47,372 nt of DNA from Verrucomicrobiota bacterium (GTDB lineage: Bacteria; Verrucomicrobiota; Verrucomicrobiia; Chthoniobacterales; SZAS-18), in contig JANXRG010000091.1 in NCBI GenBank assembly GCA_025353105.1, positions 1 to 47,372 on the forward strand, given 5' to 3'. Below, in pieces: positions 27,419 through 34,774 of this stretch; positions within the stretch are counted from its first letter, which is position 1; each line of letters begins with the position of its first letter. A model generated the notes under the pieces. It did no database searches and had not been told where the DNA came from. It worked only from the letters and a program-made list of their open reading frames with translations. Both the position numbers and the translations under genes were made by a program.

Positions 27419-30400
27419 ATGAGCAATGCCAAATGCCGGGTCAATCGATTGAGGCCGTTGTACAAGCGTACGGGACTTCGCCGCAGCGGGCTGCTGCTCG
27501 CGTCGTTGTTGGCGATCACCCGGGCCTGGGCCCTCCCTAATCCCATCCTCTTTGTGACCCAACAACCGTTGCGCGTCGAAGTGAACTCGCGCACCGTATC
27601 GCAAAGCGCCACGTCGGTCGCCTCCGCGTTTTCGAATCACCTCGGCGACACCGCGTCCGCGGGCCGGGGCGGAGCATTGTGGATCCTGGACGCGGGCGCG
27701 ACCGTACCCCGGAACCTGACCGCGGCGGCCGGTTATGGCATTCCCGGACAGCCGTTGATCGCCGTGCGCCAGCCGCATGTTTACTGGGACGGATCGAAAG
27801 CGCTGTTCAGCATGGTGGTGGGTAGTCCCACCAGCGCCAGCGATCCGACGCAATTTTTCTGGCAGATTTACGAGGTCTCAAATTTTGGCGTCGGCCAGAC
27901 GCCGGCCATCGTCCTCGTCCCGCATCAGCCGTCGAACGCGAACAACATCAGCCCGTGCTACGGGACCGATGATCGCATCATCTTCTCGAGCGATCGCCCG
28001 CGCGATGCCGCCGGCTCGGCGCACCTCTATCCGCAACGCGAGGAGTATCTGCTCCTGCCGACGGTGACGGGGCTCTGGAGTCTTGACCGCACGACCGCTG
28101 ACCTACGCCTGTTGCAACATTCCCCGTCGGGTTCATTCACGCCGTTCGTCGACAGTTTTGGCCGCGTCATCTACGTGCGCTGGGACCATCTTTCGCGCGA
28201 CCCGGAGGCAACGACCGATCGCGGTCCCGGCCCAGGCGACACGTTTGCACAGACCTTCAACGGCACGTTCAATTATTCCGACGAGTCCGCGGCGGCGAGC
28301 ATGCTGCCGCGCGCCGAAATCTTTCCGGAACCGCGTAATTTCGACAAGTCCGGATTGGCGGGCACCAATCTCAACGGCAATTCCTTCAATCAGTTCACGC
28401 CGTGGATGGTGAATGAGGACGGCACGTCGGAGGAGACGATCAATCACGTCGGTCGCCACGAATTCTACGATGCCATCGCGCCGAGCTACACCAACGATCC
28501 GAATCTCATTCCACTTAACATCACCGGGCGCAGCGTCGTCTCGAATCTCTTTCAAATCCGCGAAGATCCGCGCCTTGCCCAAGCCGGCGTCTATTTTGGC
28601 ATCAATGCACCGGACGTGGGCTACCATGGGGCAGGACAGATTGCGCGCTTCGACGGCAAGCCCACCACGAATCCGGGCTTGATGGCGATTACGTTCATGA
28701 CCGCACCCGTGTTCGTTCCGCCGGCGCCCCAGACCCCACTCGCGAACGCCGCGAACATCTATCGCCAGGCGGTGCCGATTTCGGACGGCACGCTGCTCGC
28801 GGTCCACACGCCGGCGCGATCGACCGACGGCGCACCCCTCCCGGGAACGAGCCCCCAACAATTCGATGACTATAACTTTCGCCTCCGCGCGATGACCGGC
28901 CCGGTCGGCAGCATGACGCCGGGTGGATTTTTGCTCGCCACGCAGCCGGCGGCGAACGTGACGTATTTCGTGGGCGCGACGCCCACGACCTACAACGGTC
29001 CAATGTGGGAAATGGATCCGGTGGAAGTCGTGTCGCGCAAGCGCCCGGGCTCCAACGCGTCTTTTATTCCCGGGCTGGAGCAAATGGTTTTCCAGGAAGA
29101 GGGCGTGGATCTGCCCACGTTCCAGAATTTCCTGCGCACCAACAACCTCGCGTTGATTGTCAGCCGGAACGTCACCACGCGCGACAAGGCGGACAAGCAG
29201 CAGCCGTTCAATTTGTTTATCAACAGTCCCACGTCCACAACCGCGACCAACGGCGCCGGGCTGAATCCACTGGGCAAGACGTATGGAATTGCCTACCTGC
29301 AGATCCTCCAGGCGGATCAGCTTCGGGGCCTGACGAACAATATGCCGGCGGCGTTACCAGGTCGGCGCGTGCTCGCGACGCCGTTGCATGATCCGGTGGC
29401 CATCGCCAACATGCCCGCCGTGCCAGCCGCACCGGCCAGCGGGAGCGTGAAGCTGGCAGACGACGGTTCGATGGCAGCGCTCGTTCCGGCGCGCCGCGCG
29501 ATTGCCTGGCAATTGCTCGACACCGATGGGACGAGCCAGGTGAAGGAACGGTACTGGGTGACCATGCAACCCGGCGAAGTGCGCGCATGCACCAGTTGTC
29601 ACGGACTCAACCTGACGGACCAGGCGAACCAGACGACCCCGACAAACAAGCCGTTCGCGCTGCGGCTCTTTCTGCAGAACTGGCGCGCGCTTCATCCATC
29701 CGGAACGCTGCAACACGCCAGTTCGACCGTGACCGTAACGAAAAACGCCGGCAGCATCGGGCTGCTGGTCACGCGCACAGGCGGCAACACGGGCCCACTC
29801 AGCCTGACTTACGCGAGCACCGATGGAACGGCGCAATCCGGCGTCGACTACACCGCGGTCAATGGCCAGCTCAATTGGACCGATGGCGACGCGTCGACGC
29901 GCTCGATCAACGTCGGCTTGTTGAATCCAACCACGATTGGATCCAGCAAATCCTTCGCCGTTTCGCTCAGCAACAGCAGTGCGCTCGGCACCCCGACGAT
30001 AACCACCGTGACAATTCAGGAGACGCCGTTCGCGACTTGGCAGTTCCAGCATTTTGGGGGCAACGCCAACGTGATCGCCATCGGCGGACCCGCCGCCGAT
30101 CCCGATGGGGACGGTTTGTCGAATCTCGTTGAATACGTGCTCGGACTTGACCCGGCCGCAAATTCATCGCCCGGTACGCCAATCCAGACCTCTGTGAGCA
30201 GTGGGGGACAGACGTACTTTGCCCTCGCTTTCACCCGGGATACGACGGTTTCGGACGCGACCTGCGTGGTCGAACAAACGCTCGACTTGCAGTCCTGGAA
30301 CACGGGATCCAGCTACAATGCCGCCGGCAGTATCCCGACCAACGCATTCACCACCGAGGTTTCGCGCATGCCCGCGGGTCCGGGTCGTGAAACCATCGTG

Positions 30401-30469
30401 GTTCGTGACACGGTCCCGCAGAACGCGCGGCTGAAGTCATTTATGCGCCTGAAGGCCACGATCCCATGA
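27419..30469 (+). CDS. Large exported HzsA-related protein with one heme-c site and Calx-beta domain
   Basis: The protein is 1016 residues. A long n-region precedes a signal segment at about 23-38 (GLLLASLLAITRAWA). Residues about 40-760 resemble the hydrazine-synthase alpha-like family: ISPCYGTDDRIIFSSDRP (a beta-propeller blade), and MQPGEVRACTSCHG, where C724-x2-C727-H728 is the only CxxCH heme-c motif. Residues about 770-875 form a Calx-beta domain (LTYASTDGTAQSGVDYTAV). Residues about 895-915 (DPDGDGLSNLVEYVLGLDP) are the calcium-type repeat common in secreted Verrucomicrobiota proteins, followed by a beta-rich tail ending in MRLKATIP. True hydrazine synthase needs beta and gamma subunits, which are not here, so that activity is not claimed. 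It is most likely a periplasmic or surface electron-transfer or carbohydrate-associated protein of unknown substrate. Confidence 0.75.
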   Translation: MSNAKCRVNRLRPLYKRTGLRRSGLLLASLLAITRAWALPNPILFVTQQPLRVEVNSRTVSQSATSVASAFSNHLGDTASAGRGGALWILDAGATVPRNLTAAAGYGIPGQPLIAVRQPHVYWDGSKALFSMVVGSPTSASDPTQFFWQIYEVSNFGVGQTPAIVLVPHQPSNANNISPCYGTDDRIIFSSDRPRDAAGSAHLYPQREEYLLLPTVTGLWSLDRTTADLRLLQHSPSGSFTPFVDSFGRVIYVRWDHLSRDPEATTDRGPGPGDTFAQTFNGTFNYSDESAAASMLPRAEIFPEPRNFDKSGLAGTNLNGNSFNQFTPWMVNEDGTSEETINHVGRHEFYDAIAPSYTNDPNLIPLNITGRSVVSNLFQIREDPRLAQAGVYFGINAPDVGYHGAGQIARFDGKPTTNPGLMAITFMTAPVFVPPAPQTPLANAANIYRQAVPISDGTLLAVHTPARSTDGAPLPGTSPQQFDDYNFRLRAMTGPVGSMTPGGFLLATQPAANVTYFVGATPTTYNGPMWEMDPVEVVSRKRPGSNASFIPGLEQMVFQEEGVDLPTFQNFLRTNNLALIVSRNVTTRDKADKQQPFNLFINSPTSTTATNGAGLNPLGKTYGIAYLQILQADQLRGLTNNMPAALPGRRVLATPLHDPVAIANMPAVPAAPASGSVKLADDGSMAALVPARRAIAWQLLDTDGTSQVKERYWVTMQPGEVRACTSCHGLNLTDQANQTTPTNKPFALRLFLQNWRALHPSGTLQHASSTVTVTKNAGSIGLLVTRTGGNTGPLSLTYASTDGTAQSGVDYTAVNGQLNWTDGDASTRSINVGLLNPTTIGSSKSFAVSLSNSSALGTPTITTVTIQETPFATWQFQHFGGNANVIAIGGPAADPDGDGLSNLVEYVLGLDPAANSSPGTPIQTSVSSGGQTYFALAFTRDTTVSDATCVVEQTLDLQSWNTGSSYNAAGSIPTNAFTTEVSRMPAGPGRETIVVRDTVPQNARLKSFMRLKATIP

Positions 30470-30815
30470 GGCCGAAACGAGCGGACCGTCGCGGGGCGGC
30501 GCTTCTGGTGATAAGCCGGTCAACCGAAACCGACTAGTTCATTGCGAATAGGCGTGAAGGCCCCTCAGCCCGTCTCCCGCTCAATATCATACTACATTTA
30601 TTACATGATGTTATAGTTATCGGTGTGCGAATGAGTTGATTATCGCGCGGTGAATAAATTGTGAAGTGTAGTGAGGTACGTTTGAGTTGTTCACCGGATC
30701 CCGGTCGCCGTAGCGACGCCGTCGCCCTCGATCGTGGGTGTTTAACGTCCGCCCGTGGGTGGAACGTCAAGATTGACACCACCCACCGCTGGTGTTGTCT
30801 AAGCAGACCCACCCT
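30470..30815. other. 346-bp gap with an AT-rich patch and an inverted repeat upstream of nrdR
   Basis: The stretch 30580-30680 is strongly AT-rich compared with its surroundings and contains no gene. At about 30776-30799, just before the nrdR start, ACACCA and TGGTGT form an inverted repeat separated by 8 nt. A TTGACA hexamer overlaps its left end, but no convincing -10 box follows at the right spacing. This is a plausible control region for nrdR; no specific binding protein can be named. Confidence 0.35.
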
Positions 30816-31310
30816 ATGCGTTGTCCGAAGTGCGGCAGTATTGAAGACAAGGTCATCGATTCACGCCCGGTGAATCATTTTGGCGCGATTCGACGTCGCC
30901 GAATCTGCCTGCGGTGTCAGTTCCGTTTCACGACCTACGAGGAGATCGAGCGCATCGCGACCCGGCTGATTAAGGGCGACGGGCGGCACGAGCCCTTCGA
31001 CCGCAACAAGCTGCTCGCCGGCATGGTGGCCGCCTGCCTAAAGCGCCCCGTGAAGCTCGAGGCGCTGGAACAGGCCGCCGATGAAATCGTCCAGGAACTC
31101 GAGGCGACCAACGAGCGCGAGATTCCCTCCCGTACCGTAGGCATCATGGCGATGGAGAAGTTGCACCAACTCGATGAGGTGGCGTACGTCCGTTACGCGT
31201 CGGTTTACCGCCGCTTTGAGGAAGTCGGGGAATTCATCGACGAAATCAAGCAACTGGCCCGAAAGCCGCGCGTACCCTCTGGTGCCCAGCCGGACCTGTT
31301 TCCCGCGTGA
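30816..31310 (+). CDS. nrdR: Transcriptional repressor NrdR
   Basis: The protein is 164 residues from the ATG at 30816 (MRCPKCGS). The zinc ribbon has C3, C6, C31 and C34 (CPKC...CLRC), followed by the ATP-cone domain (IKGDGRHEPFDRNKLLAGM...). NrdR represses ribonucleotide reductase genes when dATP/ATP is bound to the cone. Length and order match the family (about 150-165). The last 15 residues (RKPRVPSGAQPDLFPA) are a variable tail. It leads a short + strand group with a HIT protein 30 nt downstream. No NrdR box was recognised in the window, and no nrd genes are present. Confidence 0.95.
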   Translation: MRCPKCGSIEDKVIDSRPVNHFGAIRRRRICLRCQFRFTTYEEIERIATRLIKGDGRHEPFDRNKLLAGMVAACLKRPVKLEALEQAADEIVQELEATNEREIPSRTVGIMAMEKLHQLDEVAYVRYASVYRRFEEVGEFIDEIKQLARKPRVPSGAQPDLFPA

Positions 31311-31340
31311 ACGGTTGAAACACTGACAATTTACCGGATC

Positions 31341-31679
31341 ATGACCCTTTTTGAGCGCATTATCGAGCGCCAAATTCCCGCCGATATCGTCTACGAGGAC
31401 GACGAAGTGCTGGCTTTTCGCGATACCTCGCCGCAGTCGCCCGTCCATGTGCTCATCATTCCGAAACGGTGCATTCCGCGGCTTGGCGATGCGGCCGACA
31501 CCGACCAAGCGCTGCTCGGAAAATTGCTGCTCACCGCCCAGACGGTCGCTCGCCAGCTCGGCGTGATTAATTCGGGATTCCGGGTGGTCATCAATCATGG
31601 CCCTGACGCCGGCGAAACGGTCCCGCACCTTCATGTCCACCTGCTCGCCGGCCGGCCGCTTGCGTGGCCGCCGGGCTAA
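31341..31679 (+). CDS. HIT-family nucleotide-binding protein (HINT type)
   Basis: The protein is 112 residues. The signature HLHVHLL (H96, H98, H100) near the C-terminus, the N-terminal FERIIERQIPADIVYEDD, and RVVINHGPDAGETV are those of the HINT branch of the histidine-triad superfamily. These enzymes hydrolyse adenosine phosphoramidates and related aminoacyl-AMP species; the middle His is the nucleophile. The size equals that of typical bacterial HINT proteins (about 110-115). It follows nrdR by 30 nt and precedes a small membrane-protein gene by 46 nt, so all three may be co-transcribed. The physiological substrate is unknown, as for most bacterial members. Confidence 0.93.
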   Translation: MTLFERIIERQIPADIVYEDDEVLAFRDTSPQSPVHVLIIPKRCIPRLGDAADTDQALLGKLLLTAQTVARQLGVINSGFRVVINHGPDAGETVPHLHVHLLAGRPLAWPPG

Positions 31680-31725
31680 CGCGAGATTGCGGTGCAGTCC
31701 GTTCCCGACGGCGGGAAAACATTTT

Positions 31726-32268
31726 ATGATTGAGGCGCTGTTCATCATTGGTCTCCTCGGAGCGCTGATGGCTTTCATCGGCGAGTTCCTCGGATCCCTG
31801 GAGGCATTTCCGGCAATTTGCACGGGCGCGGCGCTCGTGCCGATTCTCTTCGTGAGTGAGTACACCCGGATGCTGCGCGCGTATGATTTGCAAGAGATCC
31901 GGCGCGATCCGTTGCCACCCGAACGACTCTACTGGTCTTTTCGCGGCCCGGCCCTCCGATTACGCACGCTCGGATTGATCCCGATTTCCGTGGTCGCTTG
32001 GGCCTGCGCGATCGGCTTTCCCGCTGCGTCGCGATTGGATCGCACGTCGGCGATCGGCTGGGCCGCCACCGCGCTGGCAATTGCGGGCACGGCGCGAATG
32101 TTGGCGGGCACGATGGTTTACTTCCGCGGAGCGCAATGGTTCGACCCGATGTCGCCCGCGCTGATCGGCTCTTACCGGCGGATGATGTACTGGCTGTCGG
32201 AAGACGCCGAGTTTCTTGGTCGCGGCCAGCTCAAGCAGCCCAACGAGAAGGAGCGCGCGGTTTATTAA
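31726..32268 (+). CDS. Small multi-pass membrane protein of unknown function
   Basis: The protein is 180 residues from the ATG at 31726 (MIEALFIIGLLGALMAFIGEF). The same frame is open upstream to 31597, but that part overlaps the HIT gene. Four hydrophobic segments are visible: about 3-22, 28-45, 82-100 (LIPISVVAWACAIGF) and 107-125 (IGWAATALAIAGTARM). Between segments 2 and 3 lies a charged loop (EYTRMLRAYDLQEIRRDPLPPERLYW), and the C-terminus is polar. I do not recognise the family. An intrinsic terminator follows at 32356-32386. Confidence 0.65.
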   Translation: MIEALFIIGLLGALMAFIGEFLGSLEAFPAICTGAALVPILFVSEYTRMLRAYDLQEIRRDPLPPERLYWSFRGPALRLRTLGLIPISVVAWACAIGFPAASRLDRTSAIGWAATALAIAGTARMLAGTMVYFRGAQWFDPMSPALIGSYRRMMYWLSEDAEFLGRGQLKQPNEKERAVY

Positions 32269-32355
32269 GGCGGGTTTAGCGGCGCGCGTGCGATGCCGCA
32301 TTCCGCCGGACGCAGGTGGATCATGACCTCCGGGCACGATGCCAATGGGCTTGGC

Positions 32356-32386
32356 CGCCCGCGAGTGCGGGCGACATTTGTTTTTT
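32356..32386 (+). terminator. Intrinsic terminator after the nrdR-HIT-membrane protein group
   Basis: A GC hairpin CGCCCGC-GAGT-GCGGGCG (32356-32373) has a perfect 7-bp stem and a 4-nt loop. It is followed by ACATTTGTTTTTT (32374-32386). It lies 88 nt after the stop of the membrane-protein gene and faces the convergent folE2 gene. Confidence 0.75.
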
Positions 32387-32444
32387 GACAACGCGCTCGG
32401 AGATCGCGTTTCACCATTCCCACGCGTCACTCGACGACCGCGGC

Positions 32445-32479
32445 AAAAAAAAATCCTACGGCGCGGCACCACCGCGGCC
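32445..32479 (-). terminator. Intrinsic terminator overlapping the end of folE2
   Basis: Read on the minus strand, GGC(C)GCGG-TGGTG-CCGC-GCC forms a hairpin with one bulged base at 32479-32460, inside the last folE2 codons. It is followed after the TAG stop by nine consecutive U (32453-32445). Position and U-tract fit termination of the folE2 transcript. Confidence 0.6.
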
Positions 32480-33268
32480 TTCGACCATCGCGTAGGCGTT
32501 GTGGTTGTGGATCGATTCGAAATTTTCCGCCTCCACGCGGAACCAGGTGATTTCCGGATGACCCTGCGCCCGGCTCGCGACGGCGCGAACGAGGTCCTCC
32601 ACGAAAACGGGATTTTCGAACGCGCGCTCGGTGACGTACTTTTCGTCGGGCCGCTTCAGGACGCTGTACAACTCGCTGCTCGCGCATTTTTCGACGAGCC
32701 GGATCAAGTCCTCGATCCAGATGTGCTTGAGGAACCGCACCGCAAAACTGACCTGGCCGCGTTGGTTGTGCGCGCCATATTTGCTGATGGCCTTGGAGCA
32801 CGGGCAGAGGGTCGTCACCGGCACGGTCACGGTGATGATGAAATCGAAGTCCCCCTTCCGCTTGGCGCCGGCTTCAAACCGCACGCCGTAGTCAATCAAT
32901 CCTTTCGCGCCGGACACCGGGGCGGACTTTTCCAGGAAAAATGGAAATTCCAACACGATGTGCGCCTCCTCCGAATCGAGCCGGTCGAGCAGGCGCGCCA
33001 GGACCGCGTCGATGTTGCTGACTTGGAAGATCGGGCCATGCGCGTTGAGCACCTCGATGAAGCGGCTCATGTGGGTGCCCTTGAAATGATGGGGCAGGTC
33101 GACGGTCAGCGTGAACGTGCCGACCGTATTCTGCAGGGCACCGCTCGCCCGATCGCGCACCTGGATCGGATACCGCAGGGACTTCACCCCCACCCGGTCG
33201 ATCGCGATCTTCCGGTGATCGGGCTCATTCTGCGTGTCTTTCAATGCCGATGGTTGTTTGGTGGCCAT
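32456..33268 (-). CDS. folE2: GTP cyclohydrolase IB (FolE2)
   Basis: The protein is 270 residues. The motifs FKGTHMSRF, TTLCPCSKAIS (catalytic C155) and the C-terminal FESIHNHNAYA are diagnostic of the GCYH-IB (COG1469) family. It converts GTP to dihydroneopterin triphosphate, the first step of folate and related pterin pathways. Unlike FolE (type IA), it does not depend strictly on zinc and can use other divalent metals, and in many bacteria it is induced by zinc limitation through Zur. Here it lies downstream of dksA, rpmG and rpsR, all of low-zinc type. An intrinsic terminator sits between rpsR and folE2, its U-tract only 16 nt before this ATG, so expression needs read-through or a promoter buried in that spacer. 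Confidence 0.95.
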   Translation of the reverse strand: MATKQPSALKDTQNEPDHRKIAIDRVGVKSLRYPIQVRDRASGALQNTVGTFTLTVDLPHHFKGTHMSRFIEVLNAHGPIFQVSNIDAVLARLLDRLDSEEAHIVLEFPFFLEKSAPVSGAKGLIDYGVRFEAGAKRKGDFDFIITVTVPVTTLCPCSKAISKYGAHNQRGQVSFAVRFLKHIWIEDLIRLVEKCASSELYSVLKRPDEKYVTERAFENPVFVEDLVRAVASRAQGHPEITWFRVEAENFESIHNHNAYAMVEGRGGAAP

Positions 33269-33284
33269 GACAAGAGGGCGGCTG

Positions 33285-33316
33285 AAAAAAAGGGCCGAAG
33301 CGGTGAACTTCGGCCC
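33285..33316 (-). terminator. Intrinsic terminator between rpsR and folE2 (possible attenuator)
   Basis: Minus-strand reading gives GGGCCGAAG-TTCACCG-CTTCGGCCC (33316-33292), a perfect 9-bp stem with a 7-nt loop, followed by seven U (33291-33285). It lies 48 nt after the rpsR stop and ends 16 nt before the folE2 ATG. It is a strong canonical terminator for dksA-rpmG-rpsR, but its closeness to the folE2 start makes a control role possible. Confidence 0.85.
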
Positions 33317-33364
33317 CGGCCGGAACCCAGGGGTGGATCCGGTATTCGAAAATTTAGACTGGAA

Positions 33365-33607
33365 TTACTTCATCAACAAGGCGGAACGCGCGCGCTTGAT
33401 CTGATTGGTGATCTTGCGGTGCATCTTAGCCGAAACCCCGGTGGTGCGACGCGGCAGGATTTTTCCACTCTCCGTGACGAACTTCTTTAGCAGATCGGGA
33501 TTCTTGTAGTCGATGGCCTCGACCGGCAGGTCGAGCCGGCGGCGCGGCATCGAGCGGTTGTGGCGGCGCAAACTGGCTTTGCGGGCGGTGGTTCTTGGCT
33601 GTGACAT
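33365..33607 (-). CDS. rpsR: Ribosomal protein S18, cysteine-free type
   Basis: The protein is 80 residues from the ATG at 33607 ([15 protein letters not shown]). The core [27 protein letters not shown] and the end [15 protein letters not shown] are clearly bS18. The Cys residues that bind zinc in the C+ form of S18 are all absent: the N-terminal position reads [14 protein letters not shown] and the later one [11 protein letters not shown]. It is therefore the C- form. S18 sits in the 30S platform with S6; here it is not beside rpsF, ssb or rplI, its usual partners, but 5 nt after rpmG. Whether a C+ copy exists elsewhere cannot be seen. Confidence 0.95.
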   Translation of the reverse strand: MSQPRTTARKASLRRHNRSMPRRRLDLPVEAIDYKNPDLLKKFVTESGKILPRRTTGVSAKMHRKITNQIKRARSALLMK

Positions 33608-33612
33608 GATGA

Positions 33613-33786
33613 TTATTTGGTCTCGCGATGAAGCGTATGGCGGCGAAGAAACGGATTGTACTTCTTCTTCTCCAGCCGGCTGGGCGTGTTCGGGCTCTTC
33701 TTGTTCCGCGTCGTGGTGTAGCGGGACGCGGGCTTGCCCTCGGCCTTGGCCTCGGTGCATTCAAGCGTGACGATGTCTCTGGGCAT
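33613..33786 (-). CDS. rpmG: Ribosomal protein L33, without zinc-binding Cys pairs
   Basis: The protein is 57 residues, [17 protein letters not shown]... ending [40 protein letters not shown] matches the bL33 core. The zinc-binding form has two Cys pairs (CTxC and CPxC); here the first reads CTEA and the second NPFL, leaving one isolated Cys. It is thus the zinc-independent (C-) form. There is also a short insertion (KAEGKPASR) at the first loop. It lies between dksA (38 nt upstream) and rpsR (5 nt downstream) and is surely in the same operon. Confidence 0.95.
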   Translation of the reverse strand: MPRDIVTLECTEAKAEGKPASRYTTTRNKKSPNTPSRLEKKKYNPFLRRHTLHRETK

Positions 33787-33824
33787 AAAATGGTCTCCTC
33801 AAACTGGTTCTTGGCCGAGGGCTC

Positions 33825-34673
33825 CTATTCGCGTTCCCGATCGCGGGTGTCCGGAGCCGGCTCTTCCTCCTCCGTATCACCACCTTCCTCATCGGTCAAA
33901 CCGAAGAGCGAGGTGACGACCGGGCGGACGCGCTGATTGCGGTTCTGCCGCTCAATCTGCGTCTGGCATTCGACGGTATACCGCGTGAAGGGAATCGCCT
34001 CGAGGCGCGGGTGCGCGATGGGCTTGCCCGACATTTCGCATTTCCCGTAGGAGCCGTTTTCGATGCGCTTGAGTGCCTCCTCGATCTCGTTCAGCGCGTC
34101 CTGCTCCTGCGACAACAGGCTGAGCGCGAAATCACGATCGTACGCGTCGCTGCCGGCGTCGCCCTGGTGCATGCCGAATGCGGACGCCTCGCTGCCCTCA
34201 GCGCGCGATCGCAGATTGTCCTGCGCCATGCCCTGCATCGAATCGAGCATCGAGTCGCGCAAGGCGAGCAGCCGCTCCTTTTGCTTGCGGAGAAACGGAT
34301 TCAGTTTCGAGTCGTTGTTCTTCGCCGACGGGACCAACATCAGCGACGCAACCGTAGCGGGCACCTTCTTGCCCTTGATGGGCGCGATGGGCTTCAGCAC
34401 TGGTTTCGCCTTCGCCGCAGCGACCGGTTTCGTTTTCACCACGGGCTTGACCTTCGCGGCCGGTTTGGCCTTCGACGCGGGTTTGGCCTTCGACGCGGGT
34501 TTGGCTTTCGTCACCGGTTTGGGTTTCGCGGCCGACCTGGCTTTCGGGGCGGGATGGGACGACTTCTTTGGCGCCGCCTTGTGCTTCGTCGCCGGCTTCA
34601 CCGCGCGCTTGGCGGCCGGGGCTGGCGCCCGTTTTGTCGACTTCGCGGAAGATTTGATTTTGGACTTTGGCAT
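33825..34673 (-). CDS. dksA: DksA/TraR-family RNA polymerase factor with histone-H1-like N-terminal tail
   Basis: The protein is 282 residues from the ATG at 34673 (MPKSKIKSS); the frame stays open upstream but overlaps the permease gene. Residues 1-105 are Lys/Ala/Pro repeats (KAKPASKAKPASKAKPAAK) resembling histone H1 or a DNA-binding tail. Residues about 122-245 are DksA: long coiled coil (LLALRDSMLDSMQGMAQ...), tip D176-x2-D179 (D at 181 where Ala is usual), then the zinc-finger region with C212, S215, T233 and C236. Two of the four zinc Cys are lost, as in zinc-independent DksA2 proteins. The C-terminus is acidic. DksA binds the RNA polymerase secondary channel and acts with ppGpp. The tail could add nucleic-acid binding. 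It leads the dksA-rpmG-rpsR unit. Confidence 0.88.
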   Translation of the reverse strand: MPKSKIKSSAKSTKRAPAPAAKRAVKPATKHKAAPKKSSHPAPKARSAAKPKPVTKAKPASKAKPASKAKPAAKVKPVVKTKPVAAAKAKPVLKPIAPIKGKKVPATVASLMLVPSAKNNDSKLNPFLRKQKERLLALRDSMLDSMQGMAQDNLRSRAEGSEASAFGMHQGDAGSDAYDRDFALSLLSQEQDALNEIEEALKRIENGSYGKCEMSGKPIAHPRLEAIPFTRYTVECQTQIERQNRNQRVRPVVTSLFGLTDEEGGDTEEEEPAPDTRDRERE

Positions 34674-34703
34674 GGAGGCGTTACGGGGGGAAAAAGAGGC
34701 GGA

Positions 34704-34732
34704 CATATACCGGTGAACACCCCCGGGCGCAA
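34704..34732 (-). promoter_or_regulatory. Candidate sigma-70-like promoter for dksA-rpmG-rpsR
   Basis: On the minus strand TTGCGC (34732-34727) and TATATG (34709-34704) are separated by 17 nt, in the 101-nt gap between the second permease gene and dksA. Transcription would start near 34697 and give a leader of about 25 nt. The matches to consensus are partial (3/6 and 4/6). No Zur-like AT-rich palindrome was seen here. Confidence 0.3.
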
Positions 34733-34774
34733 GAACAAATACGGAATCGATCGCATTCGCTCTTCCGGCCCGTC

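Noticed and set aside
27419-30469. A hydrazine synthase (anammox) locus
   Set aside because: There is only an alpha-like domain with a single heme motif, and no beta/gamma subunits or hydrazine dehydrogenase nearby.
34690-34735. Zur operator upstream of dksA
   Set aside because: No AT-rich palindrome of the known Zur type is visible; only a weak promoter-like pair was found.
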